Notes under the pieces: model-generated
The model's input: the letters and a program-made list of their open reading frames with translations, nothing else
Told to the model about the DNA's origin: nothing
Databases searched by the model: none
Shown here: one piece after another, positions 17,606-26,672 of the stretch
How positions within the stretch are numbered: position 1 is the first letter of the stretch
Layout: every line of letters begins with the position of its first letter
Origin: Fulvivirga marina
GTDB taxonomy: Bacteria > Bacteroidota > Bacteroidia > Cytophagales > Cyclobacteriaceae
Reading direction: 5' to 3'
DNA length: 64,000 nucleotides
Assembly: GCF_016775155.1 (NCBI RefSeq)
Contig: NZ_JAEUGD010000042.1
Span: 186,001 to 250,000, forward strand
Program-made: the position numbers and the translations under genes

Positions 17606-18285
17606 TTTCCTGCGAACATGCAGGTAATTATGTGCCTAAGGATTATAAATTCATGTTTGTTGATGCTGAAGAGGCCTTAGCCTCTCATCGTGGTTGGGAT
17701 CCGGGAAGCCTTAAAATAGGCAAATACCTGGCTCGACATCTGGAAGCGCCACTATTTTATCAGAAAGTATCCCGGTTATTGGTCGAGACCAACAGGTCCC
17801 TAGACAATAAAGAGCTTTTTAGCGAATATACCCATAACATCAACAGAGGTATAAAGAATACATTACTGACTAAATATTATCATCCCTACAGAGATGGGAT
17901 CGAGGGCAAAATTCAGAATTACATTACTCAGGGAGAGTCTGTGTTGCACTTATCCATCCATACGTTCACCCCACAACTCAATGGAATAGAGAGGACAGTG
18001 GATGTAGGACTCTTATATGATGATGAGCGAGAAGAAGAAAGGGCGTTTTGCGAGCAGTGGAAAGGACAGCTTGATAATATGCTTCCTGACAAGCTGGTTA
18101 TGCTCAACTGTCCATACAATGGATCTGATGATGGCTTTACAACTTACTTAAGAACCAAATTCACTGGCAAAGCATATCTTGGGATAGAAGTAGAAGTTAA
18201 CCAAAGGTATACAGGTACTCCTGCCATGAGCAAAATTAATGAGACCTTCAGCCAATCCCTATTGTCCAGGTTTCTCCCCACATAG
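17584..18285 (+). CDS. N-formylglutamate amidohydrolase-like enzyme
   Basis: A 233-residue zinc hydrolase of the N-formylglutamate amidohydrolase (FGase) family. Motifs: ILISCEHAGNYVP (metal glutamate and histidine), SHRGWDPGSL, LLVETNRS, LHLSIHTFTP and GIEVEVNQ. The classical enzyme completes histidine breakdown, but no hut genes are nearby. As the last gene of the ligase operon, it more likely hydrolyses an acyl-glutamate or amide made by the preceding enzymes. The first ATG lies inside the GCS2 gene (22-base overlap), directly before the conserved RGRKILISCEH start. The stop codon sits in the loop of a terminator hairpin. Confidence 0.88.
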   Translation: MRGRKILISCEHAGNYVPKDYKFMFVDAEEALASHRGWDPGSLKIGKYLARHLEAPLFYQKVSRLLVETNRSLDNKELFSEYTHNINRGIKNTLLTKYYHPYRDGIEGKIQNYITQGESVLHLSIHTFTPQLNGIERTVDVGLLYDDEREEERAFCEQWKGQLDNMLPDKLVMLNCPYNGSDDGFTTYLRTKFTGKAYLGIEVEVNQRYTGTPAMSKINETFSQSLLSRFLPT

Positions 18286-18297
18286 AAGCGGGGAGAA
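18272..18297 (+). terminator. terminator hairpin around the FGase stop codon
   Basis: TTCTCCCC (18272-18279) pairs with GGGGAGAA (18290-18297); the loop contains the TAG stop of the FGase-like gene. A T-run (CCTTTTT) follows only about 10 bases later, so termination here is plausible but not certain. Confidence 0.5.
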
Positions 18298-18545
18298 TAT
18301 ACCCACCTTTTTCAAAACGGCCTAATAACTAACTTATTAAGCGTTAATATTTTATTGATCCCTCTGACGGCCATAGATGATATGCCAGTTTTATCGACAG
18401 AACCTGCGCCTCATATATTCTTATAGTACAATACTTTCTCCTTCAGTATATATTTGTAGAATCAGTTAAGTAAAGTTGGTAAGTTTAACCTTCGGTCCAT
18501 GCCTTTAACTGATTAAATCATTTTTTAAGTTTAACTGACAGATTA

Positions 18546-20957
18546 ATGAAGTTAACAATCACAACATTTTTTATCTTGGTGAGTTTTGTAGGTTTTGCGC
18601 AGAACTCAGCACTTAAGCACAACACAGTCAAAACAGTGGCGTTGAACAAGGTCCAGGGGTATTTAGAACACCTACCTCCTGGTTACAGTAGTAATCCTAC
18701 CAAGAAGTATCCCCTACTTATTTTTTTGCATGGCGCTGGAGAAAGAGGAAGCACACCAGCTGATATGTACAAGGTGGCCAAAAATGGACCTCCAAAAGAA
18801 ATTGAAAATCAGGGAAGTCTATGCTTTGAAGTTAATGGCAAGCAGGAGTGCTTTATAGTACTGTCACCGCAGTTGACTGGTAGCGGCAACTGGACAGGGT
18901 ATGCTCAAAAAGATTTTTGGAACTACGTACTGAATGGACCTAATAACTATCGTTATGACCCCAATAGAATTTACCTTACAGGTTTATCCCTTGGAGGTAA
19001 CGGTGTTTGGGAAAGAGCCTATGATGTTGAAAACTCTAATAATAACCTGGCAGCCATAGCTCCACTATGTGCATGGGGAAATACCTCCAAAGGGTGCATA
19101 GTAGCAGAAAGAAATATACCTGTATGGGCATTTCATGGTACATCAGATGACGTGATCGGTTTCAACTCAGGGATAAGCATGTTTAATTCTGTAAACGACT
19201 GCGAAAGCAATACACAGCAGAATACGTTTACGGCGATTCAAGATGGTGAACACTGGATATGGAATGCTGTATATAAAACTGACCATTCTGAATACAGTCC
19301 AAATGTATACGAATGGCTATTAGCTCACACGCTTAATGATAGCGGAAGTGGCGGCGGAGGCGGTAGCTCTACTACAAACCAACCTCCTGTAGTAGATGCA
19401 GGTCAGGATTTAAACACAATAGTTGGAACGGAGTCAGTTAGTTTCGGTGCTGTGGCTTCTGATCCTGATGGCTCTATATCTGAGTTTACATGGACACAAG
19501 TTAGTGGACCTACGGCTACGATGTGGAATGCTGACAGAGCTAAATTAACGGTTGCTGATCTTGCAGAAGGTAGTTATGAGTTTAAGATTACAGTAACTGA
19601 TAATGATGGAGCAAATGCTGCAGATAATGTTTTGCTTACAGTGGAAACACCCTCAGGCGGAGGAGGTACTACTAATGCATTACCTACAGTAAATGCTGGG
19701 GCAGATGTAAACGCAAGTACTACTGAAAGTGCTATCTATCTTATCGCTCAGGCATCTGATTCTGATGGTTCGATTGCTTCATATAGCTGGAAAAAGATAA
19801 GTGGTCCGGCGGTGAGCCTGTGGAATCCGGATAGAAGCAAGCTGACTCTCGTAAATTTTGTCGAAGGCACCTATTTGCTGGAAATAACTGTACAGGATAA
19901 TGACGGAGGTCAGGCCAGTGATCAGGTAACTGTAGTAGTAGGAGGTGGCTCAAGTTCAGGTGGTGGAGATACCAGTAATTCAACAGCAACACTTAAGAAT
20001 AAGGTTTCATCCGATGGAATGCCCTATGCAGAATATCTTCCATCTGGCTATAACACATCTGAGAAATACCCGGTGATTATTTATCTGCACTCTGACGCAG
20101 CAGAAGGAACTAACCTGGATCTGGTAAAAGCTGAAGGCCCTCTATACTATGCAAATCAGGGTAAAGAGATATGTGCGAACGGACAGTGCTTTATAGTACT
20201 TAGCCCGCAGATCGAAAAGGGATCTGGTTTTTGGAAAGGAAAAGTAGATAGATTTTACAATTATGCAGTGGCAAATTATCCAGTTGATCAAAACCGTATA
20301 TTTCTTGTAGGGTTTGATGGAGGAGCAGTTGACGGTCTTTATAGGTTGATGGATGGTACCAATAGCCCTAACAGATGGGCAGCTACAGCCGCAATAAGCT
20401 ACTCTATGCCGTTATCAGTGGCGTGCAACATCGCATCAAGTGGAACTGCGTTCTATATGGCAAACTCCACGCTGGACGAAGAAAACAATTATAACAATGC
20501 ACTAAGCTTTTACAATGAAGTAGATGGCTGTACGTCAAATACAACACTATTTGTGACTGAAGGAGGTAATCAGGAGCAAAGCTGGAAAAACTCTTTTGAT
20601 CCGGAAATTACAAACCTTTATGCATGGTTGCTCAACCAGACACTTGGAACTCAGGCCTCAGGTGCTCGTATGTCAGGTGAGGAGACTCAGGTTGTTGAGT
20701 CAAATAACTTATTCGAAGGCAATCTAGCAAATTTCGAAAGGAATTTCAGAACTGACAGAAGCTTACTGTCATTGACTACTGATGGGCAGCCGGTAAAAAT
20801 TGAAGTGAAGTCAATCAATGGCATCACGATTAAGCAAGTAAATAGCAACGGAGAGGTGACACTTGACGATGTAGAAAATGGTATTTACCTGTATTCGATA
20901 GAAGATGAACAGAACAACCTGCTTCAAAGAGGGCGGATCGTGAAGTTTTCAAGATAA
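18546..20957 (+). CDS. secreted tandem esterase with PKD-like repeats and T9SS-like C-terminus
   Basis: An 803-residue secreted protein. Signal peptide 1-19 (FVGFAQ). Residues 25-265 are an alpha/beta-hydrolase of the esterase/PHB-depolymerase type: HGAGERG, nucleophile Ser148 in GLSLGG, an aspartate near 201 and His236 in DGEHWIW. Two PKD/REJ-like immunoglobulin domains follow (about 280-366 and 380-465), separated by glycine-serine linkers. Residues about 485-695 repeat the esterase fold, but the nucleophile is Asp591 (GFDGG) and the histidine is replaced by a glutamine, so this copy should be inactive, perhaps a binding domain. The last 70 residues (IEVKSINGITIKQV, then NGIYLYSI) resemble a type IX secretion sorting domain. 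The substrate is probably an ester of a polysaccharide or polyester. Confidence 0.85.
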   Translation: MKLTITTFFILVSFVGFAQNSALKHNTVKTVALNKVQGYLEHLPPGYSSNPTKKYPLLIFLHGAGERGSTPADMYKVAKNGPPKEIENQGSLCFEVNGKQECFIVLSPQLTGSGNWTGYAQKDFWNYVLNGPNNYRYDPNRIYLTGLSLGGNGVWERAYDVENSNNNLAAIAPLCAWGNTSKGCIVAERNIPVWAFHGTSDDVIGFNSGISMFNSVNDCESNTQQNTFTAIQDGEHWIWNAVYKTDHSEYSPNVYEWLLAHTLNDSGSGGGGGSSTTNQPPVVDAGQDLNTIVGTESVSFGAVASDPDGSISEFTWTQVSGPTATMWNADRAKLTVADLAEGSYEFKITVTDNDGANAADNVLLTVETPSGGGGTTNALPTVNAGADVNASTTESAIYLIAQASDSDGSIASYSWKKISGPAVSLWNPDRSKLTLVNFVEGTYLLEITVQDNDGGQASDQVTVVVGGGSSSGGGDTSNSTATLKNKVSSDGMPYAEYLPSGYNTSEKYPVIIYLHSDAAEGTNLDLVKAEGPLYYANQGKEICANGQCFIVLSPQIEKGSGFWKGKVDRFYNYAVANYPVDQNRIFLVGFDGGAVDGLYRLMDGTNSPNRWAATAAISYSMPLSVACNIASSGTAFYMANSTLDEENNYNNALSFYNEVDGCTSNTTLFVTEGGNQEQSWKNSFDPEITNLYAWLLNQTLGTQASGARMSGEETQVVESNNLFEGNLANFERNFRTDRSLLSLTTDGQPVKIEVKSINGITIKQVNSNGEVTLDDVENGIYLYSIEDEQNNLLQRGRIVKFSR

Positions 20958-20978
20958 AACCTGTGTTTGATTATTTGT

Positions 20979-21006
20979 ATAAGGCTGCCGTAAAGGGCAG
21001 CCTTAT
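20979..21006. terminator. bidirectional terminator
   Basis: ATAAGGCTGCC (20979-20989) and GGCAGCCTTAT (20996-21006) form a perfect 11-base-pair stem with a 6-base loop between the convergent esterase and MFS genes. It should serve both strands. Confidence 0.85.
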
Positions 21007-22269
21007 TTATGTTTTAAGGTTTTGAAAGGCTCTGAATGCCAGGGCAAGGCTGATTAAAGTAAGCAATGCTCCAAGTAAAAATGGCGCTCCGGGGAAGTAT
21101 ATCTCATAGATATTGGGATCGGTAAAATATGCAAAGATGCCTGTCATGAGAGGAGGCCCAACAATTGAAGTAATGCTAATTAGGCTTGTAAGTCCCCCTT
21201 GTAGCTCACCCTGCTCAGAGGTCGGTACTTGGTTTGACATAATTCCTTGTAGTGAAGGACCTGCCAGTCCTCCCATAGCATATATTACAGTGAAAGCAAA
21301 CATCATCCACCCTTCATTGGCCAAGGCGAACAACAGGAAACCCATAGCATATACAAATAGCCCAATATAAACACCTTTAATCTGACCTATTTTAGGTAAA
21401 ATAATGCGGATAAGCAGTCCCTGTACTAGCGCCACCATTAAGCCTACAAAAGCAAGAGAATATCCAACCCACTCTTCCGTCCACTTGAATTTTTCCATGG
21501 TAAAGTATGCCCAGGTACTTTGAGTAGCATGAGCAGCTATATAAACCAATATCAGAGAAGATACGAGGCCAAGGATTACAGGGTATTTTTTAAATTGAAG
21601 CAAGGCACCGGCCGGGTTGGCTCGTTTCCAGTCAAAAGTTCGTCTGTCTTCCGGTTTTAATGATTCAGGTAATACAAGGAAACCATATAGCCAATTGATG
21701 AGTGTAAGTGCAGCTGCAGCTATAAACGGAATACGTGGGCCAAATTGACCTAAAACACCACCTAAAAGAGGGCCTACGATAAATCCTAATCCGAAAGCGG
21801 CGCCGATGATACCAAAGTTTTGCGAGCGTTTTTCAGGCGGACTAACATCAGCAATATAGGCTGAGGCAGTTGTAAAGCTGGCTCCTGTAATTCCGGAAAC
21901 TAACCTTCCCAGAAATAGCCAGCCAATGGTTGGTGCCACCGCCATGAATATATAATCGATACCAAAACCTAAAAGAGAAAAAAGTAAGACAGGGCGACGC
22001 CCAAACCGGTCACTTAAGCCGCCCAAAACAGGAGCAAAGAGAAACTGCATGGAGGCATAGGCAAACACCAGCCATCCACCATATACTGCAGCATCGCTGA
22101 TATCGCCTTGAATAAGCTCTGCAATAAGTGTTGGCATAACTGGAATAATGATGCCAAGGCCAATAACATCAATCAGGAGTGTAACAAATATGAATCCAAT
22201 AGCTGCTTTGTTATTCTTCATGCCTCTGAAAAAATTTGATCTAAGGTAGTCTAAAAAAACGAAAATCAT
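21007..22269 (-). CDS. MFS transporter, TCR/Tet-like
   Basis: A 420-residue major facilitator with 12 predicted spans. It has the TetA-type opening ([17 protein letters not shown]), motif A between spans 2 and 3 ([14 protein letters not shown]) and motif C in span 5 ([16 protein letters not shown]). These features define the DHA1 drug:proton antiporters, and the Bacteroidetes members are usually annotated TCR/Tet family without proven tetracycline transport. The ATG at 22221 ([10 protein letters not shown]) would give a more typical N-terminus than the ATG at 22269. It stands alone and divergent from the threonine aldolase gene. The substrate is unknown. Confidence 0.85.
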   Translation of the reverse strand: MIFVFLDYLRSNFFRGMKNNKAAIGFIFVTLLIDVIGLGIIIPVMPTLIAELIQGDISDAAVYGGWLVFAYASMQFLFAPVLGGLSDRFGRRPVLLFSLLGFGIDYIFMAVAPTIGWLFLGRLVSGITGASFTTASAYIADVSPPEKRSQNFGIIGAAFGLGFIVGPLLGGVLGQFGPRIPFIAAAALTLINWLYGFLVLPESLKPEDRRTFDWKRANPAGALLQFKKYPVILGLVSSLILVYIAAHATQSTWAYFTMEKFKWTEEWVGYSLAFVGLMVALVQGLLIRIILPKIGQIKGVYIGLFVYAMGFLLFALANEGWMMFAFTVIYAMGGLAGPSLQGIMSNQVPTSEQGELQGGLTSLISITSIVGPPLMTGIFAYFTDPNIYEIYFPGAPFLLGALLTLISLALAFRAFQNLKT

Positions 22270-22383
22270 TATCGGAGGGAAAAGTAGGTGAGAATGTGTA
22301 TGTACTTGTTATATTTGGTCGGCTGAGTTCGATTAAACTTGTAGCGAAGTCTTTTATATTCAATAATAAAAAGTAAACAATCT

Positions 22384-23406
22384 ATGAAAGCAGACCTTCG
22401 AAGCGATACAGTGACCAAACCTACGGTAGGAATGTTAGAAGCTATGATGAGCGCCCAGGTTGGTGATGATGTTTTTGGTGAAGATCCCACTGTAAATGCA
22501 CTGGAAGAAAAATGTGCCAAGCTTTTTGGGATGGATGCCGCCATCTATTGCCCTTCAGGTACTATGACAAATCAGATAGGTATCAATGTGCTTTCAAACC
22601 CATATGAAGAAGTGATTTGTTACAAGGGTTCCCATATCTATAAATATGAAGGGGGTGGAGTAGCAGGCAATAGCGGCTTATCGTTCAGACTGTTGGAAGG
22701 TAATAGAGGCAGAGTAGACCTTGAGGATGTTTTAGCTAATATTAACCCTGATGATGTGCATTGTCCTGTATCCTCTATTGTTGCTCTTGAAAATACAGTA
22801 AATAAAGGAGGGGGTAGTTTTTATACACTAGCTGAAATTGCAGAGATAGCTGAAGCTTGTATTTCTCGTGGCATCAAAATGCATCTGGATGGAGCACGTC
22901 TTTTTAATGCCTTGGCAGAAACAGGTGATAAGCCTCAGGACTATGGTCAGTATTTCGATACTATTTCAATCTGTTTATCCAAAGGTCTTGGAGCACCTGT
23001 AGGATCTGTATTGCTGGGAAAGGCAGAACACATTCGTAAAGCAAGACGTATGCGTAAGGTGTTTGGCGGAGGTATGCGTCAGGCCGGATATCTGGCAGCT
23101 GCTGGCATATATGCGCTTGACCATCATGTAGAGAGACTTGGAGAAGATCATAGGAGGGCGAGAGAAATAGGCGAAGTGCTGGAGGGCCTGCCTTATGTTA
23201 ATCATGTGCTTCCTGTAGATACCAATATTTTAATTTTCGAACTTGTAGAAGGAATAACTGCAGAAACCTTTTTGAATAAACTTGATCTTCAGGGAGTAAA
23301 AGCCGTTGCTTTTGGGCCACGAGAGATACGGTTCGTAACGCACCTGAATTTTGATGATAAAGCATTGGGCTTTACCATAGACGTATTGCGTCAGCTTAGC
23401 TTTTGA
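22384..23406 (+). CDS. ltaE: low-specificity L-threonine aldolase
   Basis: A 340-residue fold-type I PLP enzyme. It starts with the conserved [11 protein letters not shown], followed by [16 protein letters not shown], and the PLP lysine is in [16 protein letters not shown]. The family cleaves L-threonine and L-allo-threonine to glycine and acetaldehyde. Length and motifs are those of a complete, active enzyme. It shares a 115-base divergent promoter region with the MFS transporter. Confidence 0.92.
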   Translation: MKADLRSDTVTKPTVGMLEAMMSAQVGDDVFGEDPTVNALEEKCAKLFGMDAAIYCPSGTMTNQIGINVLSNPYEEVICYKGSHIYKYEGGGVAGNSGLSFRLLEGNRGRVDLEDVLANINPDDVHCPVSSIVALENTVNKGGGSFYTLAEIAEIAEACISRGIKMHLDGARLFNALAETGDKPQDYGQYFDTISICLSKGLGAPVGSVLLGKAEHIRKARRMRKVFGGGMRQAGYLAAAGIYALDHHVERLGEDHRRAREIGEVLEGLPYVNHVLPVDTNILIFELVEGITAETFLNKLDLQGVKAVAFGPREIRFVTHLNFDDKALGFTIDVLRQLSF

Positions 23407-23453
23407 TGGCTTAGTTGCAATAGAAGTACAGGCTGGTAGAAGTTGAGGGCAAC

Positions 23454-23633
23454 TCAGTATGCCCTCCTTTTGTGTATAAAGTAGTATATGATGGCCGCCA
23501 GTATATTGGCAAAGACTGCAAGGATAGTCCAAAGAAGTTTAGAAGTTTCGTCCAACCTTTTATTGACAACCCAGACATCATAAATAACCCAAACTGCACA
23601 CACTAGTCCTATTAAATAGATTAATCCACTCAT
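23454..23633 (-). CDS. small membrane protein, PLDc_N-like
   Basis: A 59-residue protein that starts with ATG at 23633 and stops with TGA at 23454. It has two membrane spans (SGLIYLIGLVCAVWVIYDVW and WTILAVFANILAAIIYYFI) around a short polar loop (NKRLDETSKLL) and ends in HKRRAY. This is the size and pattern of the phospholipase D N-terminal membrane module (PLDc_N), which also occurs as free-standing small proteins in Bacteroidetes. The function is unknown. It lies convergent to the threonine aldolase and downstream of the EamA gene on the same strand. Confidence 0.75.
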   Translation of the reverse strand: MSGLIYLIGLVCAVWVIYDVWVVNKRLDETSKLLWTILAVFANILAAIIYYFIHKRRAY

Positions 23634-23698
23634 TATTTTTATGTTCCGGTTTTTTAATTGATACCTGTGAAATTATCAAAAACCGTTGAGCTAAGCAA

Positions 23699-24574
23699 TC
23701 ATTTCTGGCTAACCAGATAAACGCCGAGCATAATTACCAAGGAATAAAGTATGGTGAGTACATCCAATTGATCACCACGGAATGCTACAGCCACTAATGT
23801 GGCAAACACGGGTTGTAAATAAATGTAACTGCCAACCAAAGAAGAGTTTACAAATTTCAGTGTCCAAACATTAAGCAGGTAGACCAGAAATGTAGCTGCA
23901 ATGATCACAAAGCCTATGTAAAGCCAGATAGTCACTGGTATTATTGTCCAGTTGACAGTGGAGAGCTCGCTAATCCCAAAGGGGAAAGCTATTATACCTC
24001 CAAATAAAAACACCCATTTAATAACTGTAATTGATTTGTACTTGGCCATTAAAGGTTTTACTAATACCAGATAAACTGCATAAGAAGAACCATTGATGAG
24101 TATAAGGAGGTCTCCTAAGAATGTTCCTTTGCTAAGAGAAACACCATCTTTTGTAAGTAGTAGGTATGCACCAACTGCACCTATAAAAAAACCAATGCTT
24201 TTCTTGACCGTTATACTCTCTTTGCCCAGTGCATAGGCTACTATCATCACCATGATTGGAGAGGTGGTCATAATTACCGAACCATTTATAGGGTTGGTAA
24301 GGCTGAGACCTTTAAAAAAAAGAAGCTGATTGGTGGCAACACCAAACAGGCCACATAGAAAGAGCAGCCCGAAATCCTTTCTAGACTTTATTTTATCTGT
24401 ACCAGTGATGCTGCTTAATAACCAAAAAAGTAAAGTTGCACTGGCAATTCGAAAAACAATAAAGCCAAAGGGTTCTAAATATGCAGGCATTACGAACTTT
24501 GCAACCGTGTAGTTAAAACCGTAGATCAGAGTGACAAAGAGAAGTGTGCTATGAATTGTTATCTTTCCAGGCAT
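23699..24574 (-). CDS. EamA/DMT family transporter
   Basis: About 291 residues with ten predicted spans in two repeated EamA halves. It has LIYGFNYTVAKFVMP in span 1 and PLMAKYK with a duplicated pattern in the second half, as in the drug/metabolite transporter superfamily. The start is taken as the ATG at 24574 (MPGKITIHST); a GTG at 24589 would add five residues. Its promoter region is shared with the divergent rarA gene. Substrate unknown; family members export amino acids or other metabolites. Confidence 0.85.
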   Translation of the reverse strand: MPGKITIHSTLLFVTLIYGFNYTVAKFVMPAYLEPFGFIVFRIASATLLFWLLSSITGTDKIKSRKDFGLLFLCGLFGVATNQLLFFKGLSLTNPINGSVIMTTSPIMVMIVAYALGKESITVKKSIGFFIGAVGAYLLLTKDGVSLSKGTFLGDLLILINGSSYAVYLVLVKPLMAKYKSITVIKWVFLFGGIIAFPFGISELSTVNWTIIPVTIWLYIGFVIIAATFLVYLLNVWTLKFVNSSLVGSYIYLQPVFATLVAVAFRGDQLDVLTILYSLVIMLGVYLVSQK

Positions 24575-24631
24575 GCTCAAAATTATCACTTAAAGCATTG
24601 AAAATTGTTACCTTTAAAATAAAATACTGTG

Positions 24632-25900
24632 ATGTTTGATTTGAATTTACCATTGGCAGAACGCATGCGGCCGACTTCTCTTGATGATTTGATTGGGCAG
24701 GAACATTTGGTAGGCGAGGGTGGAATTTTAAGAAAGACCATCAAGTCAGGGGTGGTTCCATCGATGATATTATGGGGTCCTCCCGGGGTGGGCAAAACTA
24801 CTATTGCTAATATTATTGCCAATCAGGTAAAGTCACCTTTTTATACCTTAAGTGCGGTAAGTGCAGGTGTAAAAGATGTTAGGGAGGTTATTGATAAAGC
24901 CAAAAGGCAATCAAAAGCTATTCTTTTTATTGATGAGATACATCGCTTTAATAAATCGCAGCAGGATGCATTACTAGGGGCAGTAGAAAAAGGTACCATT
25001 ACATTGATTGGTGCCACTACCGAAAACCCCTCCTTTGAAGTGAATTCGGCTTTGCTTAGCCGGAGTCAGGTTTATACACTGAGATCGCTAGCCGAGGAGG
25101 ATTTACTCAAGCTAATTGATCTTGTGCTGAAAAAGGATGAAAAGCTAAAAAAGAAGAAGGTACACCTGACAGAGTACAAAGCATTGCTGAACATTTCAGG
25201 AGGGGACGCGCGAAAACTACTCAATCTGTTGGAATTGGTCTTTGATTCGCTGGCTGGGGAAGAAATTGAGATCACGGATCAGAAGGTGATGGATATTGCA
25301 CAGCAGCGAGTGGCGATTTATGACAAATCCGGTGAGCAGCATTACGATATTATTTCAGCTTTTATTAAATCTCTAAGAGGGAGTGATCCTAATGCTGCTG
25401 TCTATTATATGGCCCGTATGATAGAGGGTGGAGAAGATGTTAAGTTTATAGCTCGCCGCATGTTGATTATGGCTTCGGAAGATATTGGCAATGCTAACCC
25501 TACAGCTTTAGTTATTGCTAACAATACTTTTCAGGCAGTGAATGTTATTGGGTATCCTGAAGCTGAGATTATACTTTCGCAATGTGCTACCTATCTGGCT
25601 TGTTCTCCCAAAAGCAATGCTAGCTATATGGCTATTAAAAAAGCAAAGGCCTTGGTAAGAGAGACTGGGGATCTGCCTGTGCCTATGTCCATAAGAAATG
25701 CTCCCACTAAGCTGATGAAAGACTCCGGCTATGGCAAAGGGTATAAGTATGCACACGATTTTGCTAATAATTTTGTGGATATGGAGTTCTTGCCTGATCA
25801 GATCAAAAGCTCAAAGTTTTATGACCCGGGCAAGAATGCTCGTGAAGAAGAAATGAGAAAACGCTTAAAAGCTCTCTGGAAGGATAAATACGGGTATTAG
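24632..25900 (+). CDS. rarA: replication-associated recombination protein A (AAA ATPase)
   Basis: A 422-residue protein of the RarA/MgsA/WRNIP1 family, which acts at stalled replication forks. It begins with [20 protein letters not shown], has Walker [10 protein letters not shown], Walker [13 protein letters not shown], sensor [12 protein letters not shown], and a C-terminal part with [13 protein letters not shown] and the MgsA tetramerisation region. The ATG at 24632 follows a GTG at 24629; the ATG is preferred. Complete and conserved. Confidence 0.95.
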   Translation: MFDLNLPLAERMRPTSLDDLIGQEHLVGEGGILRKTIKSGVVPSMILWGPPGVGKTTIANIIANQVKSPFYTLSAVSAGVKDVREVIDKAKRQSKAILFIDEIHRFNKSQQDALLGAVEKGTITLIGATTENPSFEVNSALLSRSQVYTLRSLAEEDLLKLIDLVLKKDEKLKKKKVHLTEYKALLNISGGDARKLLNLLELVFDSLAGEEIEITDQKVMDIAQQRVAIYDKSGEQHYDIISAFIKSLRGSDPNAAVYYMARMIEGGEDVKFIARRMLIMASEDIGNANPTALVIANNTFQAVNVIGYPEAEIILSQCATYLACSPKSNASYMAIKKAKALVRETGDLPVPMSIRNAPTKLMKDSGYGKGYKYAHDFANNFVDMEFLPDQIKSSKFYDPGKNAREEEMRKRLKALWKDKYGY

Positions 25901-25944
25901 TTAGTGGTGGCAACTGGGACTAAAAAGAGTAAATTGTTGAGGTG

Positions 25945-26664
25945 CTAAATCTGATGCTTCGCATTTAATGACTCCAGTACCTGATCTTTATAAAGTCTGC
26001 CAATGGGTAGTTCTTTTCCGGGGACCTCTATAGAAGTAGCAGAATATGTCTCAATTTTTTTTACAGCGACTATGAATGAACGGTGAATTCGAAGAAAGCA
26101 CTCCTCAGGCAATTTTTCTTCCAGATAGCTTATTTTTTGATGGGTAATTACTTCTTTGTCACAGGTTTTGATTCTAACATAGTCTTTAAGGCTTTCAATG
26201 TATAGAATGTCTCTTAGTTGCACTTTGACCATTTTTTTGTCAGCTTTCAGAAAGATATAAGCTTCTTCCGATTCTATATCATTGCTGATTTCAGAAGCAC
26301 CATGAGAAATATCCGTATGGTAAACTCTACTGACGGCCTTCAAGAACCTTTCAAATGAAATAGGTTTGAGCAGGTAGTCTACCACATTTAATTCATACCC
26401 CTCCAGGGCGTAATCTCTGTAGGCGGTGGTTATAATTACTTTAGGTGGGTTTTGGAGCGTTTTTACAAAATCCAGTCCTGTAAGCTTGGGCATCTGGATG
26501 TCCAGAAAGATCAGGTCGACAGGCTCTTTTTTGAGGATATCAAATGCCTTTAAAGCATTACTGCACTTGGCCACTATTTCTATATTCTCTAACCGGGCTA
26601 TGTAAGATTCAATGACTTCGATGGCAAGAGGCTCATCATCTACTATGATACACCTGATCTTCAT
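25945..26664 (-). CDS. LytTR-type response regulator
   Basis: A 239-residue protein with an N-terminal receiver (acidic pair in IIVDDEP, phospho-acceptor Asp55 in LIFLDIQMPKLTG, lysine in LLKPISF) and a C-terminal LytTR DNA-binding domain (about 135-235: LRDILYIESLKDYVRI, LPEECFLRIHRSFIV). It starts 8 bases after the stop of the LytS-like kinase, so the two make a two-component system. LytTR regulators bind direct repeats and often control cell-surface or metabolite genes; targets are not visible here. Confidence 0.93.
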   Translation of the reverse strand: MKIRCIIVDDEPLAIEVIESYIARLENIEIVAKCSNALKAFDILKKEPVDLIFLDIQMPKLTGLDFVKTLQNPPKVIITTAYRDYALEGYELNVVDYLLKPISFERFLKAVSRVYHTDISHGASEISNDIESEEAYIFLKADKKMVKVQLRDILYIESLKDYVRIKTCDKEVITHQKISYLEEKLPEECFLRIHRSFIVAVKKIETYSATSIEVPGKELPIGRLYKDQVLESLNAKHQI

Positions 26665-26672
26665 TTTATTAT

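Noticed and set aside
17584-18285. Histidine utilisation (hut) pathway enzyme
   Set aside because: The FGase-like gene overlaps ligase genes, and no hutH, hutU or hutI lies nearby.
21007-22269. Tetracycline resistance efflux pump
   Set aside because: The TetA-like motifs define a broad drug/proton antiporter class; there is no TetR-type regulator and no evidence of the drug as substrate.
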